In this document: positions 16,825 through 25,031 of the stretch, piece after piece
How the letters are laid out: every line of letters begins with the position of its first letter
Position numbering within the stretch: position 1 is the first letter of the stretch
Assembly (NCBI RefSeq): GCF_001551835.1
Contig: NZ_LODL01000013.1
Span: forward strand, 62,001-126,000
Direction of reading: 5' to 3'
From: Dechloromonas denitrificans
Lineage (GTDB): Bacteria > Pseudomonadota > Gammaproteobacteria > Burkholderiales > Rhodocyclaceae
DNA: 64,000 bases
Notes under the pieces: model-generated
Seen by the model: only the letters and a program-made list of their open reading frames with translations
The model's database searches: none
What the model was told of the DNA's origin: nothing
Program-made: the position numbers and the translations under genes

Positions 16825-17918
16825 ATAGCGCGACGCTCGCTGTCGAAACAATTGCCTCGCCGCATGCCCATGGCGGCAATTCGGTGACGCGGACGATGTT
16901 CCGGGTCCAGATGGCACTGGTCCCGGCCACCGCCTTCGGTTTCTGGCTGTTCGGCTGGCCGGCCTTCTTTCTCTGGCTGCTGACCATTCTTTCCTGCCTC
17001 GGTTTCGAGCTGCTATCGCTGAAGCTGATGGGGAGCCGGCGCATCAAGGGCACCTTGTGGGATGGCTCGGCGCTGCTCACCGGCTGGTTGCTGGCCCTGA
17101 CGCTGCCACCCTGGGCGCCATGGTGGGTGGCCGTGATCGGCGCTTTCATCGCGATCGTGATCGGCAAGCAGGTTTTTGGCGGAGTGGGGCAGAACGTCTT
17201 CAACCCGGCGATGGTGGCGCGGGTGGCGCTGCTGGTCTCCTTCCCGGTGCCGCTGACCCAGTGGGTGACACCATTGCCGCTGATGTCGGTCGGGGCGCCT
17301 GATTTTGTTCATGGCCTGCGCATCTTCCTGACCAGTCTGCCGCTGCCGGATGCGATGGCCAGCGCCTCGCTGCTCGGTTATACCAAGACCGAAATGTCGC
17401 GCGGCATCGACCTGCTCAATTCCCTGGCCGGCGCCCATGCCCCGGCCATGTCGTGGATCGGCGCCCGCTCGGGCAGCCTGGGTGAATCGGCCTCACTGCT
17501 GATCCTCGGCGGCGGCCTGTACCTGCTGGTCAGCGGCATCATCACCTGGCACACCCCGCTGGCGGTGCTGGCCGGCCTGGCGATCCCGGCGGCGATCGGC
17601 CATGCCGTCGATCCAGCGCATTACCTGAGCGTTTCCGCCCACCTGTTGTCCGGCGCGGCGATGCTCGGCGCCTTCTTCATCGCCACCGATTATGTCACTT
17701 CGCCGAATACCGGCAGCGGGCAGATCGTCTTCGGCCTGGGCGTCGGCCTGCTGACCTGGATCATCCGCAGCTACGGCGGCTACCCGGAGGGCATGGCCTT
17801 CGCCGTGCTGCTGATGAATGCGCTGACCCCGGTCATCGACCGTTTCGCCAAGCCGCGCATCCTCGGTCGCGACCGCAAGGGCAAGCCGCTCGATATTCCG
17901 GAAAACAAGGGAGCCTGA
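16821..17918 (+). CDS. rnfD: RnfD, membrane subunit of the Rnf complex
   Basis: A 365-residue integral membrane protein with about nine helices, homologous to NqrB. Recognisable blocks are KQVFGGVGQNVFNPAMVARV and FIATDYVTSPNTGSGQ with the following GYPEGMAFAVLLMNALTP. RnfD takes part in ion translocation and carries flavin cofactors. The start overlaps the rnfC stop (ATGA), showing translational coupling. I did not locate the usual SGAT flavin-attachment motif of some homologues, so its flavin attachment should be checked by alignment. Confidence 0.93.
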   Translation: MNSATLAVETIASPHAHGGNSVTRTMFRVQMALVPATAFGFWLFGWPAFFLWLLTILSCLGFELLSLKLMGSRRIKGTLWDGSALLTGWLLALTLPPWAPWWVAVIGAFIAIVIGKQVFGGVGQNVFNPAMVARVALLVSFPVPLTQWVTPLPLMSVGAPDFVHGLRIFLTSLPLPDAMASASLLGYTKTEMSRGIDLLNSLAGAHAPAMSWIGARSGSLGESASLLILGGGLYLLVSGIITWHTPLAVLAGLAIPAAIGHAVDPAHYLSVSAHLLSGAAMLGAFFIATDYVTSPNTGSGQIVFGLGVGLLTWIIRSYGGYPEGMAFAVLLMNALTPVIDRFAKPRILGRDRKGKPLDIPENKGA

Positions 17919-17919
17919 G

Positions 17920-18534
17920 ATGAACTTTGAATCCTTCCGCGAAAAGATGGGCTACCAGCCCATCCTGCTCGGCACCTTCGCGCTGCTCGCCAGCGGCGCG
18001 CTGGCCTGGGCCTCGAATGCCACCGGCGGTGCGATTGCCGCCGCCGAAGCCAAGGACTTGCGCGACTCGCTGTCGGAAGTGCTGCCGCAAGGTTTCGCCG
18101 ACAACGATTTTCTCAACGACAAGCTGGAAATCGAGCGTGACGGAAAAATGGTCACCATTTACCGCGCCCGCCAGGGCGAGACGGTCAAGGGGGCCGTCTT
18201 CAAGGTCGGCGAGCGTGGCTACGCGGCGGAAATCCAGGTCTTGATGGCGGTCGATGCCGAGGGGAAAACCCTGGGCGTCCGTGTCATCAAGCATGCCGAA
18301 ACGCCCGGCCTGGGCGACAAGATCGAAGTCAAGAAAGATCCGTGGATCAAGGATTTCGACGGCAAGGGCCTGGGCAATCCGGCCCCCGAGAAATGGGGCG
18401 TCAAGAAGGATGGCGGTATTTTCGACCAGTTCGCCGGGGCGACCATTACGCCACGTGCCGTGGTCAAGGCAGTCAAGGGCGGGCTGGATTTCTATGCCGC
18501 GCATCGCAAGGAAATTCTCGGAGACAAGTCATGA
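17920..18534 (+). CDS. rnfG: RnfG, FMN-carrying subunit of the Rnf complex
   Basis: A 204-residue protein. An N-terminal membrane anchor (about 12-33) is followed by a periplasmic FMN-binding domain with the conserved ETPGLGDKI block and, near residue 176, AGATITPRAV, whose threonine is the expected covalent FMN attachment site. RnfG relays electrons on the periplasmic side between RnfD and the membrane core. It starts one base after rnfD stops and overlaps rnfE by four bases. Confidence 0.94.
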   Translation: MNFESFREKMGYQPILLGTFALLASGALAWASNATGGAIAAAEAKDLRDSLSEVLPQGFADNDFLNDKLEIERDGKMVTIYRARQGETVKGAVFKVGERGYAAEIQVLMAVDAEGKTLGVRVIKHAETPGLGDKIEVKKDPWIKDFDGKGLGNPAPEKWGVKKDGGIFDQFAGATITPRAVVKAVKGGLDFYAAHRKEILGDKS

Positions 18535-19265
18535 GCGACGCCCTGAAAGAAGTCCCCTTGGGGGGCGCCCTGAAAGAAGTCCCCTCGGGGAACAACTACG
18601 GCAGCATCATGAAGGAAGGCTTGTGGGAGCAGAACGTCGTCTTCTCGCAACTGCTCGCCATGTGTCCGACGATGGCGGTTACCACCAGCGGCACCAACGG
18701 CCTTGGCATGGGGCTGGCCACGACGGCAGTGCTTATCGTTTCCAATATCCTGGTCTCGATGATCCGCCATACGGTCAGCTCGCAGGTGCGGATTCCGGTC
18801 TTCGTCGTGCTGATTGCGACCTTGGTCACCGTCGTCGATATGGCGATGAATGCCTGGCTGCATGATCTTTACAAGGTACTTGGCCTGTTCATTGCGCTGA
18901 TCGTGGTCAACTGCGCCATTCTCGGGCGGGCCGAGGCCTTTGCCGTGAAGTCGGGGGTGGCCGCGTCGGCGGTCGATGGGCTGGCGATGGGCCTCGGCTT
19001 TACCGGAGCGCTGACCTTCATCGGTCTGATTCGTGAATTTCTTGGGTCCGGCACCTTGTTTGCCCAGGCTTCCAACCTGCTTGGGCTGTCCTTCGCCTTT
19101 CTCGAAATGAAGGTGCCCGGCTACGGCGGGGCATTGCTGATGATTTTGCCGCCGGGCGGCTTCGCCATTCTTGGCTTCCTGCTGGCCGGCAAGCGTGTCA
19201 TGGAAAGGAGGCTGGACGAACGAGCAAAGCAACAGACGGGTGATGCAGCACCTGTCGCCGCCTAA
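18531..19265 (+). CDS. rnfE: RnfE, membrane subunit, with duplicated N-terminal insert
   Basis: A 244-residue protein with about six membrane helices. From residue 22 (NNYGSIMKEGLWEQNVVFSQ) it follows the normal RnfE pattern, including LLAMCPTMAVT and VVNCAILGRAEAFA with the conserved cysteines. Family members usually begin only a few residues before the GLW motif. Here the DNA just after the start codon holds a 27-base direct duplication (18540-18593) that adds the repeated peptide ALKEVPLGG / ALKEVPSGN in frame. The function should be intact, since the extra residues precede the first helix. Confidence 0.92.
   Translation: MSDALKEVPLGGALKEVPSGNNYGSIMKEGLWEQNVVFSQLLAMCPTMAVTTSGTNGLGMGLATTAVLIVSNILVSMIRHTVSSQVRIPVFVVLIATLVTVVDMAMNAWLHDLYKVLGLFIALIVVNCAILGRAEAFAVKSGVAASAVDGLAMGLGFTGALTFIGLIREFLGSGTLFAQASNLLGLSFAFLEMKVPGYGGALLMILPPGGFAILGFLLAGKRVMERRLDERAKQQTGDAAPVAA
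18540..18593 (+). repeat. 27-base tandem duplication in the rnfE 5' end
   Basis: Two consecutive 27-base units share GCCCTGAAAGAAGTCCCC and then differ (TTGGGGGGC versus TCGGGGAAC). Each contains a CCCC-N2-GGGG short palindrome. The unit length is a multiple of three, so the frame is kept. Confidence 0.9.
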
Positions 19266-19275
19266 GGAGAAAACC

Positions 19276-19548
19276 GTGCAGATTGGTATCGCCTATTCCG
19301 AGCCGGGACAACAGATCTGGCTGAATATCGAGGTTCCTGACGAGTCGACCGTAGCAGACGGCATCGAGCGTTCAGGCTTGCTCAAACAGTTTCCACATAT
19401 TGATCTGTCAACACAGAAAGTCGGAGTCTTCGGTCGTCTGGTAAAGTTGGAAGCCGCCTTGAAACCGGGCGACCGTATTGAAATATACCGGGCAATCATT
19501 GCCGACCCAGCAACCGTCCCGCGTCGGGACATGGATGATGAAGAATAA
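19276..19548 (+). CDS. rnfH: RnfH family protein
   Basis: A 90-residue ubiquitin-fold-like protein (IGIAYSEPGQQIWLNIEVPDESTV; VGVFGRLVKLEAALKPGDRIEIYR; ending in an acidic tail). The start is taken as GTG at 19276 because AAGGAGA lies at ideal distance; an ATG at 19243 would begin inside rnfE. RnfH is the last gene of nif-linked rnfABCDGEH operons, as in Azotobacter, where it supports nitrogenase maturation. Its biochemical role is unsettled. Confidence 0.9.
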   Translation: MQIGIAYSEPGQQIWLNIEVPDESTVADGIERSGLLKQFPHIDLSTQKVGVFGRLVKLEAALKPGDRIEIYRAIIADPATVPRRDMDDEE

Positions 19549-19553
19549 ACAAT

Positions 19554-20681
19554 ATGTCTTTAACGATAGGTGTGGTGCGCGAAAGCGCGCCAGGAGAACA
19601 TCGCGTCGCGCTTGTGCCGGAAACGGCCAAGAAGTTTCAGGCCCTCGGGGCCAAACTCGTCCTTGAGAATACCCTGGGGCTGGAAAGCCACTTCATGGAT
19701 TCAACCTATGAAGGGGCGACTTTCGACCAGGAAAAATCGGGGATTTACCGCAATTCGAACCTGATTCTGCGCGTTGCCCCGCCGACGCCGGAAGAAATCG
19801 CCGAAATGCCGGAAGGCTCGGTTTTGATCGGCCTGCTCAAGCCGTTTGAAGACAAGGCCCGTCTTGCCGCGCTCAATGCCCGCAAGATCACTGCCTTCGC
19901 CCTCGAACTGCTGCCGCGCATCTCGCGCGCCCAGAGCATGGATGCGCTGTCGTCGCAGGGCTCGTGCGCCGGCTACCAGTGCGGCCTGATCGCCGCCGCC
20001 CGCTGTACCAAGTTCTTCCCGATGCTGACCACTGCCGCCGGCACCATCCGGCCGGCCCGCGTCCTGGTCGTCGGGGCCGGTGTCGCCGGCCTGCAGGCGA
20101 TTGCCACCTGCAAGCGGCTCGGCGCCATGGTCGAAGCCTATGACGTGCGGGCCGCCGCCAAGGAGCAGATCGAATCGCTCGGCGCCAAGTTCGTCGATAC
20201 CGGCGTCTCGGCCGACGGGGCAGGGGGCTATGCCCGCGAGTTGTCCGCCGAAGAGAAGGCGCAGCAGGCTGAAAAATTGGCCAAGGCGGTCGCCATGGCC
20301 GATGTCGTGATCACCACGGCGGCCATCCCCGGCAAGAAGGCGCCGGTGATCATTACGGTCGACATGATCAAACGCATGAAATACGGCGCCATCATCGTCG
20401 ACATGGCCGCCGAATCCGGCGGCAACTGCGCGCTGACCCAGCCCGGCGAGCACGTCGTCGCCAACGACGTCAATATCCACGGCCCGTTGAATCTCCCTTC
20501 GCGCATGCCGACGCATGCTTCCGAGCTGTACGCCAAAAACCTCTACAACTTCCTGTCGCCGTGGATCAAGGACGGCCAGCTCGCCTTCGACTGGAGCGAC
20601 GAAGTGGTGGCCGGCACCTTGCTGTGCAAGGACGGCGCGACGGTGCACGCCACCGTGAAACAGGTTCTGGGAGACGCATGA
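19554..20681 (+). CDS. pntAA: NAD(P) transhydrogenase alpha subunit, NAD-binding part
   Basis: A 375-residue protein with the alanine-dehydrogenase-like fold of transhydrogenase domain I: GVVRESAPGEHRVALVPET at the start and the Rossmann motif VLVVGAGVAGLQAIATCKRLGA near residue 164. It ends before any membrane segment, so this is the split-subunit type. With the next two genes it forms the membrane enzyme moving hydride between NADH and NADP+ at the expense of proton motive force. It begins five bases after rnfH, suggesting co-transcription with rnf, an uncommon link. Confidence 0.95.
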   Translation: MSLTIGVVRESAPGEHRVALVPETAKKFQALGAKLVLENTLGLESHFMDSTYEGATFDQEKSGIYRNSNLILRVAPPTPEEIAEMPEGSVLIGLLKPFEDKARLAALNARKITAFALELLPRISRAQSMDALSSQGSCAGYQCGLIAAARCTKFFPMLTTAAGTIRPARVLVVGAGVAGLQAIATCKRLGAMVEAYDVRAAAKEQIESLGAKFVDTGVSADGAGGYARELSAEEKAQQAEKLAKAVAMADVVITTAAIPGKKAPVIITVDMIKRMKYGAIIVDMAAESGGNCALTQPGEHVVANDVNIHGPLNLPSRMPTHASELYAKNLYNFLSPWIKDGQLAFDWSDEVVAGTLLCKDGATVHATVKQVLGDA

Positions 20682-20962
20682 TGGATGGTTTGCTCGCTTT
20701 GTATATCTTCACGCTCGCCGCCTTCACCGGCTACGAGATCATCGCCAAGGTGCCGGTCATCCTGCACACGCCGCTGATGTCCGGTTCCAACTTCGTGCAC
20801 GGCGTGGTCGTGGTCGGCGCCATGCTGATGCTCGGCACCGCCGACACCGTCGTTCAGCAGGCCATCGGCTTCTTCGCGGTGGCACTGGGCGCGGCCAATG
20901 CGGCTGGCGGCTACGTGGTCACCGAGCGCATGCTCGCCATGTTCAAGAAGAAGGAGGCTTGA
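20678..20962 (+). CDS. pntAB: NAD(P) transhydrogenase alpha subunit, membrane part
   Basis: A 94-residue protein with three membrane helices (LLALYIFTLAAFTGYEIIAKVP, then SGSNFVHGVVVVGAMLML and a third near 65-85). It corresponds to the membrane portion of PntA in split transhydrogenases. The first ATG overlaps the pntAA stop (ATGATGG); a second ATG three bases on is equally possible. It sits between pntAA and pntB. Confidence 0.93.
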   Translation: MMDGLLALYIFTLAAFTGYEIIAKVPVILHTPLMSGSNFVHGVVVVGAMLMLGTADTVVQQAIGFFAVALGAANAAGGYVVTERMLAMFKKKEA

Positions 20963-20964
20963 TC

Positions 20965-22335
20965 ATGACGTTGCCGATCTACGTTCAAGGCGCCTGGTAC
21001 CTCGGCGCACTACTTTTCATCTTCGGTTTGAAAGGCATGGGCTCGCCGGCCAGCGCCCGCAAGGGCATCGTCATCGCCGGCTACGGCATGCTGCTGGCGA
21101 TTGCCGCCACTTTCCTGATTCCCGGCCTGCAGAACCTGGCGCTGATGGCTCTGGCGCTGGTTGTCGGCGGGGCGGTGGCCTGGATCTCCGGCAAGAAGGT
21201 CAAAATGACCGATATGCCGCAGATGGTCGCCATCTACAACGGCATGGGCGGCGGTGCAGCGGCGGCGATTGCGGCCATCGAGTTCGCTAAGGGTGATGCG
21301 CACAGCGTGGTCACCACCATCCTGGCGGTGGTCGGTGCGCTGATCGGTGCCGTTTCCTTCACCGGCTCCTGCGTCGCCTGGGCCAAGCTGCAGGGCGTGC
21401 TTAAGAAAGCGCATCGCCTGCCGGCCCAGAATGCCGTCAATGTCGTGCTGGCCTTGGTCGCCATCGGTCTCGGTGCCGCCATGGTCGCCATGGCCCCGGC
21501 CCAACCGCAATTGATCTTCGCCTTCTTCGCCGTTGCTCTGGTGCTCGGCCTGATCGTCACGCTGCCGATCGGTGGTGCCGACATGCCGGTGGTGATCTCG
21601 CTGTTCAATGCCTTCACCGGCCTGGCCGTCGGTTTCGAAGGCTACGTGCTGGGCAACCCGGCGCTGATCATTGCCGGTATCGTCGTTGGTGCAGCCGGTA
21701 CGCTGCTCACCCAACTGATGGCCAAGGCGATGAATCGGCCGCTGACCAACATTCTCTTCACGCCGATGGTGGCGAGCGGTCCGGGCGAGGCGATCTCCGG
21801 CACGATGAAGGAAGTCGGTCCAATCGATGCGGCGGCGATGATGCGCTACGCCAGCAAGGTCATCATCGTGCCGGGTTACGGCATGGCGGTGGCGCATGCC
21901 CAGCACAAGGTCTGGGAAATGACGGCGTTGCTCGAAGAAGCCGGGGTCGAGGTCAAGTTCGCCATCCACCCGGTAGCGGGGCGGATGCCGGGCCACATGA
22001 ACGTGTTGCTGGCCGAAGCCGGCGTGCCCTACGACAAGATTTTCGACCTTGAGGAAATCAATGGCGAATTCGGCCAGGCCGACGTCGCGCTGATCATCGG
22101 CGCCAACGACGTGGTCAATCCGACGGCACGTACCGACAAGTCGAGCCCGATCTACGGCATGCCCATCCTCAATGCCGACATGGCGCAAAACGTCATCGTC
22201 ATCAAGCGCGGCAAGGGTACGGGTTATTCCGGGGTTGAGAATGCGTTGTTCTACACGGACAATTGTCGGATGTTGTATGGCGATGCCCAGCCGATGGCCG
22301 GGGAAATCATCCAGCAACTGAAGGCCATGGGCTAA
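20965..22335 (+). CDS. pntB: NAD(P) transhydrogenase beta subunit
   Basis: A 456-residue protein. About eight membrane helices (to residue 260) are followed by the NADP-binding domain III with KVIIVPGYGMAVAHAQ (about 295-310), FAIHPVAGRMPGHMNVLLAEA and NDVVNPTARTDKSSPIYGMPI. The ATG at 20965 follows AAGGAGG; a TTG two codons earlier is unlikely. With PntAA and PntAB it completes a proton-translocating transhydrogenase. A strong intrinsic terminator lies 18 bases downstream, closing the rnf-pnt unit. Confidence 0.95.
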   Translation: MTLPIYVQGAWYLGALLFIFGLKGMGSPASARKGIVIAGYGMLLAIAATFLIPGLQNLALMALALVVGGAVAWISGKKVKMTDMPQMVAIYNGMGGGAAAAIAAIEFAKGDAHSVVTTILAVVGALIGAVSFTGSCVAWAKLQGVLKKAHRLPAQNAVNVVLALVAIGLGAAMVAMAPAQPQLIFAFFAVALVLGLIVTLPIGGADMPVVISLFNAFTGLAVGFEGYVLGNPALIIAGIVVGAAGTLLTQLMAKAMNRPLTNILFTPMVASGPGEAISGTMKEVGPIDAAAMMRYASKVIIVPGYGMAVAHAQHKVWEMTALLEEAGVEVKFAIHPVAGRMPGHMNVLLAEAGVPYDKIFDLEEINGEFGQADVALIIGANDVVNPTARTDKSSPIYGMPILNADMAQNVIVIKRGKGTGYSGVENALFYTDNCRMLYGDAQPMAGEIIQQLKAMG

Positions 22336-22353
22336 ACTCCGGCCCCTCGAAAA

Positions 22354-22375
22354 GCCCGGCCTGGCCGGGTTTTTT
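22354..22375 (+). terminator. Intrinsic terminator after pntB
   Basis: A 6-bp GC stem (CCCGGC / GCCGGG) with a 3-base loop, followed by TTTTTT. It separates pntB from the transporter gene. Confidence 0.85.
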
Positions 22376-22404
22376 ACAGATTTTCTTTTTGTGGATCATC
22401 CAGC

Positions 22405-23718
22405 ATGTATCGCTTATTGCCCTTGCTTGTCCTGTTTCCGGCCGCCGCTCAGGCGGCGGATACGTTGCCGATGGTCGGTGGTATTCCCGTCGATTTCATT
22501 CTCTTTGGCCTGACCCTGCTCGGTGTGGCCCTCTTTCACAACGCGACCTTGTATGTCGCCTTGACCGGCCTGGCGACGATCAGCCTGTACAAGATCCTGT
22601 TCACCGGCTTCAAGACCGGCGTCGGTATCGCCGGCTTTGCCGGTCACCTCGGCCATGAGTGGGTGACGCTGGCCAACCTGTTCTGCCTGCTGACCGGCTT
22701 TGCGCTGCTCGCCCGGCATTTCGAAAAGAGCCATGTCCCGGTCATCCTGCCCAAGTTCTTGCCGGACGACTGGAAGGGCGGCTTCGTGCTGCTGGTCATG
22801 GTCTTCTTTATTTCCAGTTTCCTCGACAACATCGCCGCGGCGCTGATCGGTGGCGCCATGGCCCACCAGTTGTTCAAGGCCAAGGTGCATATCGGCTTCC
22901 TGGCGGCCATCGTCGCTGCTTCGAATGCCGGTGGTTCCGGTTCGGTGGTCGGCGATACGACGACGACGATGATGTGGATCGACGGCATCAGCCCGCTGGT
23001 CGTGCTCGATGCCTATGTGGCTGCCTTCGTCGCCCTGCTCATCATCGGCTACTTCGGGGCCAAGCAGCAGCATGCCTATTCGCCGATCATCAAGAACGCC
23101 AACCAGCACACCCACGTCGATTGGGGCCGCATCTTCATCGTCGGCCTGATGCTGGTTTTTGCCGTGGTGACCAACGTTACCATCAACGTCAAGTTCCCAG
23201 AACTGGCCGAACATTTCCCCTTCATCGGGGTTGCCGTCTGGGTAGCGATCATCCTGACCATTCCGGTACGCCGTCATGATTGGGAGTTGTTGCCGGAAAC
23301 CATCAAGGGCTCGGTCTTCCTGCTCTCGCTCGTGCTCTGCGCCTCGATGATGCCGGTCGAGCAGTTGCCGCAAGCCTCGTGGCAGTCGGCCCTGGCCCTC
23401 GGCTTCATTTCCGCCATTTTCGACAACATTCCGCTGACCGCGCTGGCCTTGCGCCAGGGCGGCTACGACTGGGGCTTCCTGGCCTATGCCGTCGGTTTTG
23501 GCGGTTCGATGCTGTGGTTCGGCTCGTCGGCTGGTGTTGCACTGTCCAGCATGTTCCCGGAGGCCAAGTCCGCCGTTCAATGGCTGCGCCATGGCTGGCA
23601 CGTCGTGCTGGCCTACGTCGTTGGTTTCGCCGTATTGCTGGGCACCCTGGGCTGGCATCCGGAAGCATCGCACAAGAAGGTCGCTGCACCGGTCGCGGTG
23701 GTGGCGCCAGCGCACTGA
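22405..23718 (+). CDS. NhaD/ArsB-type ion transporter (probable Na+/H+ antiporter or citrate-transporter-family protein)
   Basis: A 437-residue protein. A cleavable-looking signal (LLPLLVLFPAAAQA) precedes about eleven membrane helices. The paired motifs FFISSFLDNIAAALIGG and GFISAIFDNIPLTALAL, each with an Asp-Asn in a broken helix, are typical of the ion transporter superfamily containing NhaD and ArsB. SNAGGSGSVVGDTTTTMMW is also NhaD-like. Substrate is inferred: Na+/H+ exchange would fit beside a possibly Na+-coupled Rnf. It lies between two terminators, so it has its own transcript. Confidence 0.75.
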   Translation: MYRLLPLLVLFPAAAQAADTLPMVGGIPVDFILFGLTLLGVALFHNATLYVALTGLATISLYKILFTGFKTGVGIAGFAGHLGHEWVTLANLFCLLTGFALLARHFEKSHVPVILPKFLPDDWKGGFVLLVMVFFISSFLDNIAAALIGGAMAHQLFKAKVHIGFLAAIVAASNAGGSGSVVGDTTTTMMWIDGISPLVVLDAYVAAFVALLIIGYFGAKQQHAYSPIIKNANQHTHVDWGRIFIVGLMLVFAVVTNVTINVKFPELAEHFPFIGVAVWVAIILTIPVRRHDWELLPETIKGSVFLLSLVLCASMMPVEQLPQASWQSALALGFISAIFDNIPLTALALRQGGYDWGFLAYAVGFGGSMLWFGSSAGVALSSMFPEAKSAVQWLRHGWHVVLAYVVGFAVLLGTLGWHPEASHKKVAAPVAVVAPAH

Positions 23719-23745
23719 TTTCCTGACGCCTTGGCATGACCAGAA

Positions 23746-23768
23746 GGGGCTCGTCAGAGCCCCTTTTT
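23746..23768 (+). terminator. Intrinsic terminator after the NhaD-like gene
   Basis: Stem GGGGCTC / GAGCCCC (7 bp) with a GTCA loop, followed by TTTTT, 27 bases beyond the stop. Confidence 0.9.
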
Positions 23769-23770
23769 CA

Positions 23771-23786
23771 TGTCGGGTTTGCGACA
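23771..23786. promoter_or_regulatory. NifA upstream activator site 4 (no matching sigma-54 promoter)
   Basis: TGT-CGGGTTTGCG-ACA, matching the other sites. No GG-N10-GC element was found in either direction within about 120 bases. Instead a TATAAT -10-like box lies at 23866-23871. Confidence 0.75.
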
Positions 23787-23865
23787 AAAAATGATGCCTT
23801 TTTGCACCATGACGGTGCCTTGAAATTAATAACTAACTATATGATAAAGAACGAAAAATAACTCC

Positions 23866-23871
23866 TATAAT
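23866..23871 (+). promoter_or_regulatory. Candidate sigma-70 -10 box of the helix-hairpin-helix gene
   Basis: A perfect TATAAT 34 bases before the chosen ATG, inside an AT-rich stretch. The -35 region is weak (GATAAA at 17-base spacing), so this is tentative. Confidence 0.4.
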
Positions 23872-23905
23872 GCGCGCCTTTTCCACGGCAAAACAGGCTG
23901 CGTTC

Positions 23906-24979
23906 ATGACATACATTTCCCCCGCCCATACTTCCAGCCGTCTCGGTGCCAACCATGGTTACCGCTTTGACGGCGATTTCGTCCATCTCAATGCCGAAGT
24001 CGATTTTTCCGCTGCAGATCTGGACGCCGGCCAGGCTTGGGCCGTGCAGTTGTGGGCCAGCGATAATGGTTTTGCCTGTGGCGAACTGAGCGGCGTCAAG
24101 GTGGCCGAAATGGCGATTCAGCCGCTGGCAGGGGTGCTGGCGACGGCCTGCTGCCATGCCATGCCGCCGGCCGGGGCGGTCGATCAGACGCTGGCGCTGG
24201 CGCTGGTCAGTTACGCCGCCGATGCGCTGCCGCAAGTCCGCGATCTGGCGGTTTATGCGACGCGCGAAAGTTTTTACCAGCCACGCCTGAGCGGTCAGGT
24301 CGATTGCACGCTGGCCGATGGTGCGGCGGTCATCGCCATCGACACCATCGCCAACCCGCGTGCCGCCGACAACCTGAGCGGCACGCTGGCCCTGGAAGTC
24401 TGGGCGCTGGATGCGCCTTATGCCGGCGGCGCCTGGACGGGTAGCCCGGTCGCCAGCGTCATTGTCGGCGTGCTGGCCGGCGGCAACGAATGGACGAACT
24501 GCCTGTTCAACGTCCCGGCCGCGCTGCCAGCGACGGGGGCTGCGCTGACCGTGATGCTGCGCGAATGGACGCCGGCCGGTTACGTGACGCGTGACTATCG
24601 CAATATCGCTGCGCCGCCGCTTCAAGTCGAAAAAACGGCGATGCCTGCGGTCGACGTCGCCGAAACGGCAAAAGCCAAACCGCAACCGGTCGAGAAGGCG
24701 GCGGCAAAGACCCCGGCCCCGGCAGCCAAGCCAGAAAAGCCAGTTCAGGAAGCCGTCAAGAAGCCGGCCCGCAAAGCCGCGGCCAGCAAGCCGGCCGCCA
24801 AGTCGGTCTCGGTCAACCGCGCCAGCGAGGCCGAACTGCTTGCCGTCAAGGGCCTGCCGCCCAGCGTTGCCCGCGCCATCATCGCCGCCCGCCCGTTTGC
24901 CATGCTGGACGAGGTGTGCAAGGCCAAGGGCATGGGGCCGAAGATGCTGGCCAAGCTGCGCGACCTGCTGGTGCTCTAG
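23906..24979 (+). CDS. Unknown protein: two tandem beta-type repeats, Ala/Lys/Pro linker, C-terminal helix-hairpin-helix
   Basis: A 357-residue protein of unrecognised function. Residues about 10-115 and 125-235 look like two copies of one domain: AWAVQLWASDNGFACG...GVKVAEM parallels LALEVWALDAPYAGG...GSPVASV. A low-complexity linker rich in Lys, Ala and Pro (about 240-305) follows, then a helix-hairpin-helix of ComEA type (VNRASEAELLAVKGLPPSVARAIIAARPF...CKAKGMGPKMLAKLRDLL). HhH domains bind DNA or mediate contacts. No signal peptide is seen. A NifA-type site lies 120 bases upstream. The ATG at 23906 is preferred because one at 23870 overlaps the likely -10 box. Confidence 0.6.
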   Translation: MTYISPAHTSSRLGANHGYRFDGDFVHLNAEVDFSAADLDAGQAWAVQLWASDNGFACGELSGVKVAEMAIQPLAGVLATACCHAMPPAGAVDQTLALALVSYAADALPQVRDLAVYATRESFYQPRLSGQVDCTLADGAAVIAIDTIANPRAADNLSGTLALEVWALDAPYAGGAWTGSPVASVIVGVLAGGNEWTNCLFNVPAALPATGAALTVMLREWTPAGYVTRDYRNIAAPPLQVEKTAMPAVDVAETAKAKPQPVEKAAAKTPAPAAKPEKPVQEAVKKPARKAAASKPAAKSVSVNRASEAELLAVKGLPPSVARAIIAARPFAMLDEVCKAKGMGPKMLAKLRDLLVL

Positions 24980-25031
24980 GAGCTGGCTGAAATGCCCGTC
25001 CTGGCTGCACGGCGTAGCGGGGCAGGGCGAA

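Noticed and set aside
22414-23787. 457-codon minus-strand frame opposite the NhaD-like gene
   Set aside because: It shadows a clear membrane transporter and its translation is a His/Gln/Arg-rich antisense composition.
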